Source: Amoebidium appalachense
Taxonomy: Eukaryota > Ichthyosporea
Assembly: GCA_963693365.1 (NCBI GenBank)
Contig: CAVNZM010000012.1
Location: 4,588,001 to 4,652,000 of the forward strand
Direction of reading: 5' to 3'
Length of the DNA stretch: 64,000 bases
The notes below the pieces were generated by a model. The model saw only the letters and a list, made by a program, of their open reading frames with translations, was not told the DNA's origin and did no database searches. Below are positions 1-10,001 of the stretch, piece by piece. The translations under genes and the position numbers were made by a program. The number at the start of each line of letters is the position of its first letter. Within the stretch, counting starts at the first letter, position 1.

Positions 1-89
1 TCCGTTTGCCCTTCCCCCCACACCCTCCTGCCACTACTATAATAACCATTAAGTACCGCCACCAAGATCCAGTCTACCACCATGTGCCC

Positions 90-121
<32 letters not shown>

Positions 122-271
122 CTCTCCACCTCCTTTCCCCCAACACACACAGACACACATGCGCACACCCACCATCTAATTTCAGGCATAACAGTTCTCC
201 ACGATTTCCCAAGCACACTCACTGGTACATGGACCGTTATGCTTTCACCCCTCTGATGATCCCTCTGCCCC

Positions 272-303
<32 letters not shown>

Positions 304-388
304 ACCACCACCACCACCACCACCACCATGACTGATTGCCACCACCACCACCTAATCCATCACCATGTCCCCCCCTCCCCCTCCCCCC

Positions 389-419
<31 letters not shown>

Positions 420-655
420 ACGGACCCACAAGTACACGCACACTCACAGGCGCACATCCACCACCACACATCCACCACCACCATAATAGAAACTTATTGA
501 CCACACTTCCAAAACCCATTTCCAAGTCCCCCCCCCCCCTAAAAAAAAAATAAAAAATAATAAAACAAAACCCTACCAAGCCAACCCAAAAAATGCCCAA
601 GCACGTGCATACAAAACAATGGGGACCATTTACACACCCAAAATGCAGTGCACAC
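1..655. other. Low-complexity flank with poly(C) runs
   Basis: This stretch holds long C runs (around 88-120, 270-303 and 378-405), CCA-triplet repeats and CA repeats. On the minus strand it would be an intron or 3' flank of the zinc-ribbon gene to its right. Long proline, histidine or glycine frames here are produced by the repeats and I do not regard them as genes. Confidence 0.7.
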
Positions 656-1893
656 TTGCCTGAAGGCACATGTCCAGCGTAACCATTTTTGTCACCAAAC
701 GCCGAGAACTTAGCCGCCTGCTCCTCTGGGGGAAGTTCTGTCAGGCGCTGGTCGTGGGGGCGGAAATCGTTACGCTTTTTGAGTTCATACTTGGTCCAAT
801 GCAGCGCCCTCGAGTAATACAGGAGCCGCTGCTCGTCGTATCGCTGCTTGTGGAGCTCCGAGAGGAGGGTGGCAAAGGCGTTTGGGCCCACACCTTTGTC
901 TGCCAGTGCACGCAACAATGTTACCACCTTTAGGTCGAGCCCACTGCGGTGGCTAAGGTAGGCCGGAAACTGATCACGCATGAAGAGTGGAAGGCGTTTA
1001 ATTGTCTGGGGGTTTGTGCCGGCAAAGTTTTTTTTGCATGTGTCACAAAAGTACCGGGCCGTGATAATGTAGTAGCAGCTGTCAAAGTCGATAACACGCC
1101 GTCCTACGGGGTTGCTCATGAACCCATTGCGAGAAGTACGGTGTGGGTTGGGGTGGTTGTGGGGGTCCACGTAGTGATCATCGAAGGGGCACGGCACCAT
1201 GAAACCGGGAGACAACCTTTCCGGAAGCCAGGCAAAACATCTGGGTTTGTAGAAAGGCGCTGGATCGCCCCCAAATTTAAAGCCTATAATGGGAGGTGGA
1301 AGATGCCACCCCACAGGCGTCTTCTCATCTTTGAGACTCTCTTTCACTGTGTGCAGGTGCGACTTGATTGTTTCGCCCGCCGCGTCAGAAAACTCCTCTC
1401 CACCGTCATCCCCGTCCGTATTATCTTCTCCCTCTTCCTCCCCTTCATCCTCGTCTACCCGGTACGCATCTGCTGCTGCATTTAGCAAAGGTTCCTCGTC
1501 GGGTTGCACCTGTATGTCTGGTGGGTGTGGAGCAGGGGCCCGATCCATTTCTCTTGGTAACGAATGGACGCTACCTGCCTCAACTACACGGGCCCTTATG
1601 TCGGCGGCCTTAGATAGAGGGGGCTGTTCGGGTTGTACGTTTACGTTTAGTTCCTGCAAAACAGCTTTGTTTGCCGTCCCAAAACCTGCAAAGTTCGCTA
1701 AAGGCTGAACAAATGCAGCATCTTTTTTTTTGCGCCCAGCTCCCTCCCTAGCTCCGCCTGTTTTATGCCCAGGGCGCTGTGTTGTGCCCTTAGGGCAGCC
1801 TGGCTTCATTTTAAACACTTGGGGCCTGGCCCCCTGCCCCCCTAGTGCGACTACGTTACCGCAAACATTCCCGTATTCCAGTGTGCTCGGCAA
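656..1893 (-). CDS. DUF6729-like zinc-ribbon protein, partial (probably transposon-derived)
   Basis: Seen: an open minus-strand frame with two upstream methionines; the one at 1809 has A at -3 and begins a basic stretch ending in GREGAGRKKK-like residues. A long acidic linker follows (Glu/Asp-rich, about residues 150-175), then a conserved-looking block with WHLPPPIIGFKFGG, a C-x-F-D-D-H/H-x-P-H metal-ligand-like segment, the CxxC of YFCDTCKKNF, and LPLFMRDQFPAYLSHRSGLD. Family knowledge: this order (upstream Cys, Tyr-Cys-x-x-Cys, then Leu-Pro...Phe-Pro...Arg-Ser-Gly) resembles the DUF6729 zinc ribbon that often precedes transposase-like or nuclease domains. The frame runs into low-complexity DNA after about 656, where a GTGTGC donor is possible (GTGTGT at 637 is an alternative), so further exons would lie left of the window. 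The function is unknown and the family call is by eye. Confidence 0.5.
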
Positions 1894-2214
1894 TGCTGCT
1901 CATGGCCTTCCCGGACTGGTGGTTGTGACCAGTAAAGAGCGCGCCAATTCCTGACCGCCGCCTACAGCAGTGTATGATCTGTTATCCATATTCGGCAAAA
2001 GGGGTCTTGCCCAACCAATGGCTTGAATCCTTGTAACTTTGCTTTATCCATATAAGGTTAGCTGAACACCCCCCCCTCCAATCATACCCCCCCCTTCTCT
2101 CTAGTAGTAGCTCCTGGCATGCCGCACCCCCCCCTTAGTGGCTTAGTGACTTAGTGAGGCCCGGGTACCATATCAGGAGCGGGCAATTTTTGAATTCTCC
2201 CTCCCCGGCCCCGC
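1894..2214. other. Intergenic spacer
   Basis: This spacer separates the minus-strand zinc-ribbon gene from the LINE. It contains short C runs (2070-2150) and a GC-rich tract near 2200. I see no gene in it; it could carry a promoter for the divergent minus-strand gene. Confidence 0.5.
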
Positions 2215-2221
2215 CGGGGAA

Positions 2222-4085
2222 AATTTGAGGTTTTTGGACCTCAAAGAAGTCAAATCCTTAGTGATCCCCATAGTTAAGAAGGACTCTGAGGGCCCCATAT
2301 CATCCTTTCGCCCCATTACACTAACCCAGGTTGTTCGTAGATTCTTTGAAGCTTGCTTACTTAGGTTATTTGCACATCACCCTAGGTTTCAATCTATTCT
2401 TCACATACACCCATGCCAATCCGCTTTTCGTAAAAACAATTCATGTTATGTTCAAATAATGGCACTGCACGATTCTATGCAAGTTGGTGCACAATATGTT
2501 GGCTTTATTGATTGGAAAACTGCTTACGATTCTGTCTCCCCTGGTCTCCTATGGGAAAAGCTTGCTGCACGGGGTGTACCACACTGCATTGGTGTTCTGT
2601 TAGAAGCACTCTTGTCTCAAACCTATGGTAGAGCTGTGGTTAATGGGCATCTTTCATATGGTTTTGCTCGTACTAGAGGTCTCTTGCAGGGTTCATTGCT
2701 TAGCCCCTTTTTGTTTAACCTATTTATAGATGATTTGGCTGTCAAGATTTACGCCGAAAACGATGACCCTATTAATAACTTTCCGCCTGCACTTCTCTAT
2801 GCTGATGATCTGTCCCTCCTTGCCCGTACCCCTAGACGCCTGCAAAGATTGTTCGATGTAGTGTCAGAGTGGTGCAAGGCAAACCTTATGATCCTTAACA
2901 TAGACAAATGTGGTGTTCTTGTACCTGATATAGCTAACAATTTACACACATTTACATTATCATCTAAACCTGTACCTATAGTTCCAGAATACAAATATCT
3001 TGGTGTTCCGGTTGATTCTGTTGGTGTTATGTTTCCCCATATGGTCGAAAAGAGGGTAGAGTTGGCTCGTAAGCGGTTAGCTTTCTTCTCGGCTAATATT
3101 TTTAAAGACACACCCCTCCATCCTTCTATTAGACTTACATTTATTCGCACTTTTGTCTTCCCGGCATGTGAATATGGTTTACCCCTTCTCGCCGCTTGGA
3201 TCAAGAAAGAGAGAACTAGAGCGCTTAAACCCTTGGCAAATTTCCTTGAAGCAGAAGTTGCCTCCTTTCTATCTAACAACTGTTGTAAACCTGGGCCTGT
3301 AACGCTCTCGATATATGGTCTGGTCCCAATAGCTGCTAGAGTATCCTATCTCGCGCTGAAATTCAATAAGCACATAAGCCGCTTAAAGAAGTATTTGCCC
3401 TCCCACCCTCTCTTCTCTATCCGACCTGTCCCCTCCTCACCTCTCCCCTCTTTCCTCCCCTCTCTCTCCCCTTCTCCCCTGGGCACAAATACAAATAAAC
3501 CCCGCAATAGTGTGTGTGTGACTTTGGACTGCCACTTACTTATTAAACATGTACACAATCACAAGATAATCACGCAATATAACAAATGGAAAAAGATACC
3601 ACACGACACTAGACCCGATGAAAGCATACACCTTGAAAAACTAAGCCTTATGTCTCGTTTTATATATACTGACCGCCTCAACCATATTGCCAAATATGGC
3701 ACTCGCAAGTGTATAACACCTAAATACATATTACCTTCCTGTAGAACTGGTCTTTCTCTAGCTGATGGTATTATTGATCAATTACCACGCTTTTACTGTA
3801 CACGTGCTATACAGTGGAGATCTAATAAGTATAAGGTGGCATCATTTGCATGCCCAAACAACACACACACACACCAGTTTAACCGGTCATGTATCGCCAA
3901 ATGTAGTTTGATAGACCACATAATACCGCAACACACACACGTCACATTCACAACAGACACCCAGAAAGATAGCCTACCTGTAAATTACAACATCCTTGAT
4001 TTTATACTAAACACGCGTAACTACGACCTGTTTATTAGATGTATTGATTGGCTTGAGAAACACATCACTACAAAATTATAGCGCA

Positions 4086-4152
<67 letters not shown>

Positions 4153-4184
4153 CCAGCTGATACCGAGTGTCCCGAGGGGAGCCC

Positions 4185-4225
<41 letters not shown>
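2222..4225 (+). mobile_element. 5'-truncated non-LTR retrotransposon (LINE) with poly(A) tail
   Basis: The element starts just before the reverse transcriptase, so any ORF1 and endonuclease are missing, which is the usual 5' truncation of LINE copies. After the ORF stop comes a short 3' UTR with a CA microsatellite (4082-4151), a unique tail, and a poly(A) run ending at 4225. The heptamer CGGGGAA lies immediately before the element (2215-2221) and immediately after the poly(A) (4226-4232), and could be a short target-site duplication. The reading frame has no internal stop, suggesting a fairly recent insertion. Confidence 0.75.
2225..4081 (+). CDS. LINE reverse transcriptase, N-terminally truncated
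   Basis: Open frame of about 618 codons whose true start is lost; it opens at a non-ATG codon. The RT core is visible in order: PIVKK...FRPITL (fingers), motif A FIDWKTAYD with Asp at about residue 96, motif B GLLQGSLLSPFLFN (about 152), and motif C YADD (192-195). All catalytic aspartates are present. A thumb-like region with CEYGLPLL follows, then a low-complexity Pro/Ser insert and a C-terminal domain with a degenerate Cys/His cluster (CPNNTHTHQF...CIAKC). The C-terminus aligns by eye with LINE remnants at 34.9-36.3 kb (LDFILN against IDYLLN and LDFLLN), so all belong to related LINE families. Role: copying LINE RNA at a nicked target. Without an endonuclease this copy is probably not autonomous. 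Confidence 0.85.
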   Translation: MRFLDLKEVKSLVIPIVKKDSEGPISSFRPITLTQVVRRFFEACLLRLFAHHPRFQSILHIHPCQSAFRKNNSCYVQIMALHDSMQVGAQYVGFIDWKTAYDSVSPGLLWEKLAARGVPHCIGVLLEALLSQTYGRAVVNGHLSYGFARTRGLLQGSLLSPFLFNLFIDDLAVKIYAENDDPINNFPPALLYADDLSLLARTPRRLQRLFDVVSEWCKANLMILNIDKCGVLVPDIANNLHTFTLSSKPVPIVPEYKYLGVPVDSVGVMFPHMVEKRVELARKRLAFFSANIFKDTPLHPSIRLTFIRTFVFPACEYGLPLLAAWIKKERTRALKPLANFLEAEVASFLSNNCCKPGPVTLSIYGLVPIAARVSYLALKFNKHISRLKKYLPSHPLFSIRPVPSSPLPSFLPSLSPSPLGTNTNKPRNSVCVTLDCHLLIKHVHNHKIITQYNKWKKIPHDTRPDESIHLEKLSLMSRFIYTDRLNHIAKYGTRKCITPKYILPSCRTGLSLADGIIDQLPRFYCTRAIQWRSNKYKVASFACPNNTHTHQFNRSCIAKCSLIDHIIPQHTHVTFTTDTQKDSLPVNYNILDFILNTRNYDLFIRCIDWLEKHITTKL

Positions 4226-4226
<1 letters not shown>

Positions 4227-4687
4227 GGGGAACCCCAACTAATTGATTTCTCCTTGTAGTCTTTATGGTGTCTCGTAGAGAAAGTAAACCCTGATATATA
4301 GTCACCACCCGACATCTATGTACGTGATCATGATATACCGCTGAGGGGATATTCCGAGCAAAACCCCCCCCCCCCATACCTGAGACTGGTTCTCTTTGCC
4401 TCGAGTAAACAGCGTAAACCCCCAGTTATATCTCTCCCACGGCCATCTAGAAAACTGGTGTTTCTAGATGGCCGTGATCTCTCCTATTCTATTTTTAACC
4501 TAGCTACCACAAAGTGATGACATCATCGTTCAAAAGTAAACAAAAATTTTGGCGCCCCCGCCGACACACCTCACCGCCACCGTCGCGGAGGAAACAGTCA
4601 CGTAATTAAGCAAGATCTTCCCTGATTTCTAGTGGTTACCATACTATATTCTTTCCTCTTCGTCTTTTCAAGCATAAATTAGAGAAC
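4226..4687. promoter_or_regulatory. Presumed promoter and 5' leader region of PLAA
   Basis: This lies between the LINE tail and the PLAA start codon. It contains a perfect 16-bp inverted repeat (4438-4476), a CRE-like TGACATCATC stretch near 4518, and a GC-rich block near 4550-4590. The start context is GAACATGG, with A at -3 and G at +4. No TATA box is evident. Promoter function is inferred from position only. Confidence 0.4.
4438..4476. repeat. Perfect 16-bp inverted repeat (hairpin)
   Basis: The arms CACGGCCATCTAGAAA (4438-4453) and TTTCTAGATGGCCGTG (4461-4476) are exact reverse complements separated by a 7-nt loop. The site is about 210 bp upstream of the PLAA start codon. It could be a palindromic protein-binding site, an RNA hairpin in the 5' leader, or a relic of a small inverted-repeat element. 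Confidence 0.85.
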
Positions 4688-6868
4688 ATGGCTGATCTCT
4701 TCCGCCTTTCGGCCGAGCTGCGTGGCCACGACCAAGATGTCCGTGGGGTGTGTGTGGGTGTGGGCGGTGGGGTGGTGACGGGGTCAAGAGACAGAACGGC
4801 AAGGTTGTGGGAGTCGGAGGGCCAGAATGCGTTTACGCAAACGGCGCTCTATGCCGGGGCAACTGATTTCGTCTCTGCTGTGGCTTTTGTGCCTCCTAGC
4901 GATGCATTTCCTGGTAGGTACTGCTTGAAAGGCAAAGGGATCTGTGGATTATTGCTTGGTTTTTTTCTGTGGCCTATCCCTTTCACACCCGTATTAGCTC
5001 TTGCTCCCACTGTTCCTTTCTTTTCTTTTGGCGCATGAGTTTTTGCCCAGCAGTCATTTTTATTCGCTTTAATCAGGCTGTGATCTGAAGCTTAGCGTTA
5101 GTCGCACTTTTGGTTGTGTGGCATTCACTTTCACATCTACCGTCTGGCGCTTGCTTGCACGTCCGCCCGCCCACCCATACACCTAGCCCCAACATATATA
5201 TTTGGACAATTACATCTTCTCATGCCACCAGAAGCAACCGAAGCCAGAGATCATCCTTCTAACACATTTTTCAATGTTCAGAGGGTCTTGTGGCGACAGG
5301 AAGCAAAGACAAACGCATCCGTGTGTATGCCGGCCGCTCAACCGAGCCACTCTTTGTTCTGGAAGGCCACACAGACAACGTCAGCTGCTTGGCGGTCGGA
5401 CTTGACGGAACAGTGGTTTCTGGATCATGGGATCATACGGTGCGGGTGTGGAGGGGGCAGGAATGCGTTCATGTTCTCAAGGGCCACTCTCAGGCTGTGT
5501 GGGCGGTGCTCTCTCTGGGTGGGTCGAGGGTTGTGAGTGCTGGGGCAGACAAAACCATACGTATGTGGGACAATGGGGCATGCACGAAGACCATTCCAGG
5601 TCACCAGGACGCTGTGAGAGGTGGGTGATGTGACATCCTTGTGGTTGTGATGGCTGATGAGAATTGTTGGTGTGTGACGGTATGTGTCAGTGTTTAATGG
5701 TGTTACAGGGGCAACGGGGGCCCGGGCCGGGGTCCCCAGGGGGGGGGAGGGGGGGGAGGGGGGGAGGGGAGGGGGAGGATTCCCTGGAACATCCCTTCTC
5801 TTGTGATTCCTATCTTGCTCTTTATCCTCGAATCGCTATTTTGGCGTCACTTTTTTCAGGAGTTCCACCCCCTACACAGAATCTCCTCTGTTGCAGTGTT
5901 GTGGAGGGGGTTGGCTGCCGGCCCATAGACAGGAAGGGGGAGAGGAAAGAGAGTGTGTGTGCTTGTGTGATGGTGGTGGTGGAGTGGGTTGGTGTCCCGG
6001 AAAGGGGGGGGGGGGGGGGGGGGGGAGGGCGGAGGGACTACTTACTTCAGGTTGCGCACTCTCCTTTTTGATTATGTGCGTGTATGTGCATGGTGGTGGT
6101 GTGTGTGTGGTGGTGGTGGATTGGGGGGGGGGGGGGGGGGGGTTAGATGTTTGTTTTGTTCATGGACTGGGGAAAGGCTGTTTGGCGTGACAGTGGCGTA
6201 TAGTGTGCGGTAGGAGTGGGGTGGGGAGGGAGAGGGGTAGGGCAGATTTGTTGTTTGGAGAAGAGAAGGGGTTGTAGCCCCGGGGGGGGGGGGGGGGGGG
6301 GGGGGGGGGAAGAGAGCGACTGTGTGTGTGTGAGCCAGCTATAATTGCACGTTGAACCCAACTGATAGAGGAAGATTGTGATAACCAAACCATCATTGGT
6401 CCCCGTTTTGCGGGGGGGGGGGGGGGGGGGGAGGGGAGGGGGGGGGGGGGGATGGGAGGGGGAATGGTTTGACGTTGAAAAATCAACTAATCTATTCGTT
6501 CCTTTTTGCCCTTCTGTGTTTCAGGTTTGGCTGCTCTCCCCGGGGGCGGGTTCGTTTCGTGCGGAAACGACGCCGTTCTCCGTGTGTGGTCGAGCGACGG
6601 TTCTGCACAGGGGGACTTGCACGGACATACGGCGTTCGTTTATGGGGTGTGCGTTGTTGAAGGGAGCGGTGGTGAATTTGCAAGTTGCGGGGAGGATAGG
6701 TGTTTGCGTATTTGGAGGAATGGCGAGTGTGTTCAGTCTATCGCTCACCCGGCTCCGTCTGTGTGGTGTGTTGCTGCGCTTCCGAACGGGGATTTGGTGA
6801 CTGGATCGAGCGATGGCGTTGCAAGAGTGTTTACGAGGAGCAGTGAGAGAGCGGCGCCTGCGGAAGTG
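4688..6868 (+). CDS. PLAA exons 1-3: WD40 propeller
   Basis: Exons 1-3 (4688-4913, 5282-5620, 6525-6868) encode residues 1-303. Repeated blades are recognisable by ...GHxxxV...SxDxxxxxW patterns: [22 protein letters not shown] with [23 protein letters not shown] with [32 protein letters not shown] with [11 protein letters not shown], and a final blade ending [13 protein letters not shown]. Junction phases are 1, 1 and 0. Exon 3 ends at GCGGAAGTG before a GTGGGT donor. The intron from 6869 to 8510 is one of the largest in the gene. Confidence 0.93.
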
Positions 6869-7366
6869 GTGGGTGTGTTTGTGGGTGGGTGGGTGGGTGG
6901 GGGGGGGGGGGGGGGGGGGAAGAGTGGGTGGGTGGGGTTTGGGGGGAGGGGGGGGGGGGGGGGGGGGGGGGGGGAGGGGAGGGGGGGATGGGGGAGTGAG
7001 TGGGTGGGGTTGGAGGGGAGGAGGGGGTAGGTGGGTGGTTGGGTGGGCTTGAGTGGGGGGGGTAGGGGGGGGGGGGTTGGTGATGCATTGAGGAATATAT
7101 GGGGCGGAGATGGGTCCGTGTGGCGGGTTGATAGGGGAATTTGTGGTTATTGACAGGGTGAATGGGGAATGGGTTCCCTTCCCCCTCTCTTTTCATCTCT
7201 CTATTCTTCATTGTGTATGTGTTTGCTTGGGGGGAAGGGGAGGAGGGGTGGGGGGCTGTATCATTGAGTATGATGTTGTGAGGGCGCGCGGGGAGGGGGG
7301 GGGGGGGGGGGGAGGATTGGTCTGATGGGTTTAAGTGTTCTTATATGAGGTGGTGGGAGGTGAGTT

Positions 7367-7405
<39 letters not shown>

Positions 7406-7769
7406 TGGGGGGAAGGGGGGGGGGGGGGGGTTGAAACGAAAGCAAGAGAGTAGCAGGGTTTTTTTGTTTGTTTGTTTGTTTTGAGGGGGGGGGGGGGGGG
7501 GGGATTATGGTGTTAAGGGAGATTTTGTGGGGGTGTTATGTGGAGGTGGGGTAGGAGAGGGGAGGAATGAGAGAGAGAGAGAGAGACAGGAGGGGTGGGG
7601 AGGGTGGAGGAAATAGAGAAAGATGGGCAAGGAGAGTGAAGGAGTAATTGGCATATCTTTTGGTGTTCATTTTACCATTGCTTCCTTCATCAGGTATGGA
7701 ATATCGTGGTTGCAATCTGCCCCCGCACCGGGGTGGGAGAAGGGGGGGGGGGGGGGGGAAGGGATGGAT

Positions 7770-7803
<34 letters not shown>

Positions 7804-8220
7804 TTGTAGCTGTTGTCTGTGTGGGGGGAAGGAGGGGGAGAAGGTAGAGTGGTGATAATGATGGCCGAATGTCTGTGTGCAGGGGAAGTGGATGAGGTTT
7901 TTTTTTTTTTTTTTGTTTTTGTTTTTGTTTTTCTTCCGCTCTGGGGAGGGGGAAGGGGGGGGGGGGGGGGGGGGGGGGGGCTTGGCGTGATAAACAAAGA
8001 TCTTTTTCCGTCAGCAAATACTTTTCCTCCTCCGTTTACCCAATCTTCTTCTTCTATCCTTTTTTCTCTTTCTTTTGTTTCCTTTCCTTCTCTTCACTTT
8101 CTCTTTGTTTTCTTTCCTTCTTTTGTCTTTCCTTTGTCGCTTCATATGTTCTTTTTTCTCCTTCTTTTTATTCCTTTCCTTTTCCCTTTTGGCACCTTTT
8201 GGAGAATTTCTTTTCTTTTC

Positions 8221-8258
<38 letters not shown>

Positions 8259-8342
8259 TTGGTTTTTATTTTTATTTTTTTGTCCTGTCGGGTTTTGTCT
8301 TTTGGTTGTCTCCTCCATATTTCCAACCCTCTATTGCATACA

Positions 8343-8374
<32 letters not shown>

Positions 8375-8453
8375 TTTTTTTTTTCTAGTGCATCTGCTCT
8401 AACACCTCCTCCCGCTTCTCCCCTCCCTCTCCCCCACCCCAACCCCTCGAACC

Positions 8454-8484
<31 letters not shown>

Positions 8485-8731
8485 AAAAAAAAAAAAAAAC
8501 CTTCCCCCAGCTTGAGCGGTATGATCTGGAAGTGAAAGCTCAGACCATCCCCAGCAACCAACTGGGGGACATCAACAAGGAGGACATACCCGGCCCGGAG
8601 GCCTTGGCCCGACCCGGAAACCGTGAGGGCCAGACTAAGCTTGTTCGGCAGCCGAACGGGAAGATTGAGTGTTATCAGTGGTCGGCTGGTCAGTGGATAT
8701 GCATGGGGGAGGTGGGTGCTGGACAGTCACC

Positions 8732-8808
<77 letters not shown>

Positions 8809-8955
8809 CTGTCTCTCTTCTCTCTCTCTCTCTTTGTCTCTCTCCCCATCTTTACCTTTCTCTCTCTCTTTCTCTGTGCCTCTCTCTCTCTCTGTCTTCC
8901 TGTCTCGCTGTCTCCCCCTTCGTGTATGCTTACTTCGTACCGTGTTCCGCATTCA

Positions 8956-8987
<32 letters not shown>

Positions 8988-9740
8988 ATTCCCCCTTCCT
9001 GCCCTCGCCCCCTCCCTCCCCTTCTTCCCCCAACCCGACCTCTCCCTGTCCCTTTAGCTCTCCCTCCCTCCATTACCCCGCTTTACCCTCCCTCCCTCCC
9101 CCTTCCCCTCCCTCCCTCCCCCCTTCCCCTCCCCTCCCCCCCCCCCCACACACACACACACGCACACACACACACGCACACACACACATGCACACGCACA
9201 CACTCATACTTCATCTTTTTTCCCCTTTCTTTTCTCCGCATAGTCTTTATTCGTGCAATCTGTGTTGTGTTTCAATAATGACTGTATTCCTCATACTCTG
9301 CAACACACGCTAACCACCCCCCTCCCCCCTCCCCCCTATTCCTCGCTCTCTGTGCCCCTCTCCCTCTCCCCCTCCCTCCCTCCTTCCTCCTCTCCCCGCC
9401 TCTCTCCCCCTCTCTCTCCTTTTTCCTTTTTTTTCTTTCTTTTTTTCTTTTTTCTTCTCAGGTGCTTGATGCTGTTGGGTCATCCCAGAAACAGCTGTAC
9501 CAGGGCAAGGAATACGACTATGTCTTTGATATCGATATTGGTGCCGGCCAGAATCTGAAGCTGCCGTTCAACGTCACAGGTACGTTAACTATATTTGTTA
9601 TTATGTTAGCTGGGATCGAAAATAAAGTGTGATTGGATTGTCCATATTGGGAAGGTGTAAAGGCCCGGTAATAAATTGCTACACTTCTACGTGGGAGGTG
9701 CAAGCAAGTGAAAAAAGTTGTTTCATTTTTTTCTTTTTTC

Positions 9741-9772
<32 letters not shown>

Positions 9773-9954
9773 AGTTTTTTTTTTTTTTTTCGTTTTTTTT
9801 TTTGGGGGGGGGGGGGGTTCTGTCTAAGATTGTGTGGTGGTGTTGAGTTGTTGTATGATTGTTGACTCTAAGGAATTGTGAAGAGATGATCTTCTCTTGG
9901 TGACTACCTCCCCCTCTCCCCCCCCCCCCCCCCCCCCTCCAAACACATACACAC

Positions 9955-10001
<47 letters not shown>

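Noticed and set aside
82-486. Long proline-, histidine-, glycine- or Cys-Val-rich frames throughout the window
   Set aside because: These are translations of poly(C)/poly(G), CA/GT and triplet repeats; they have no conserved content and lie in introns or spacers.
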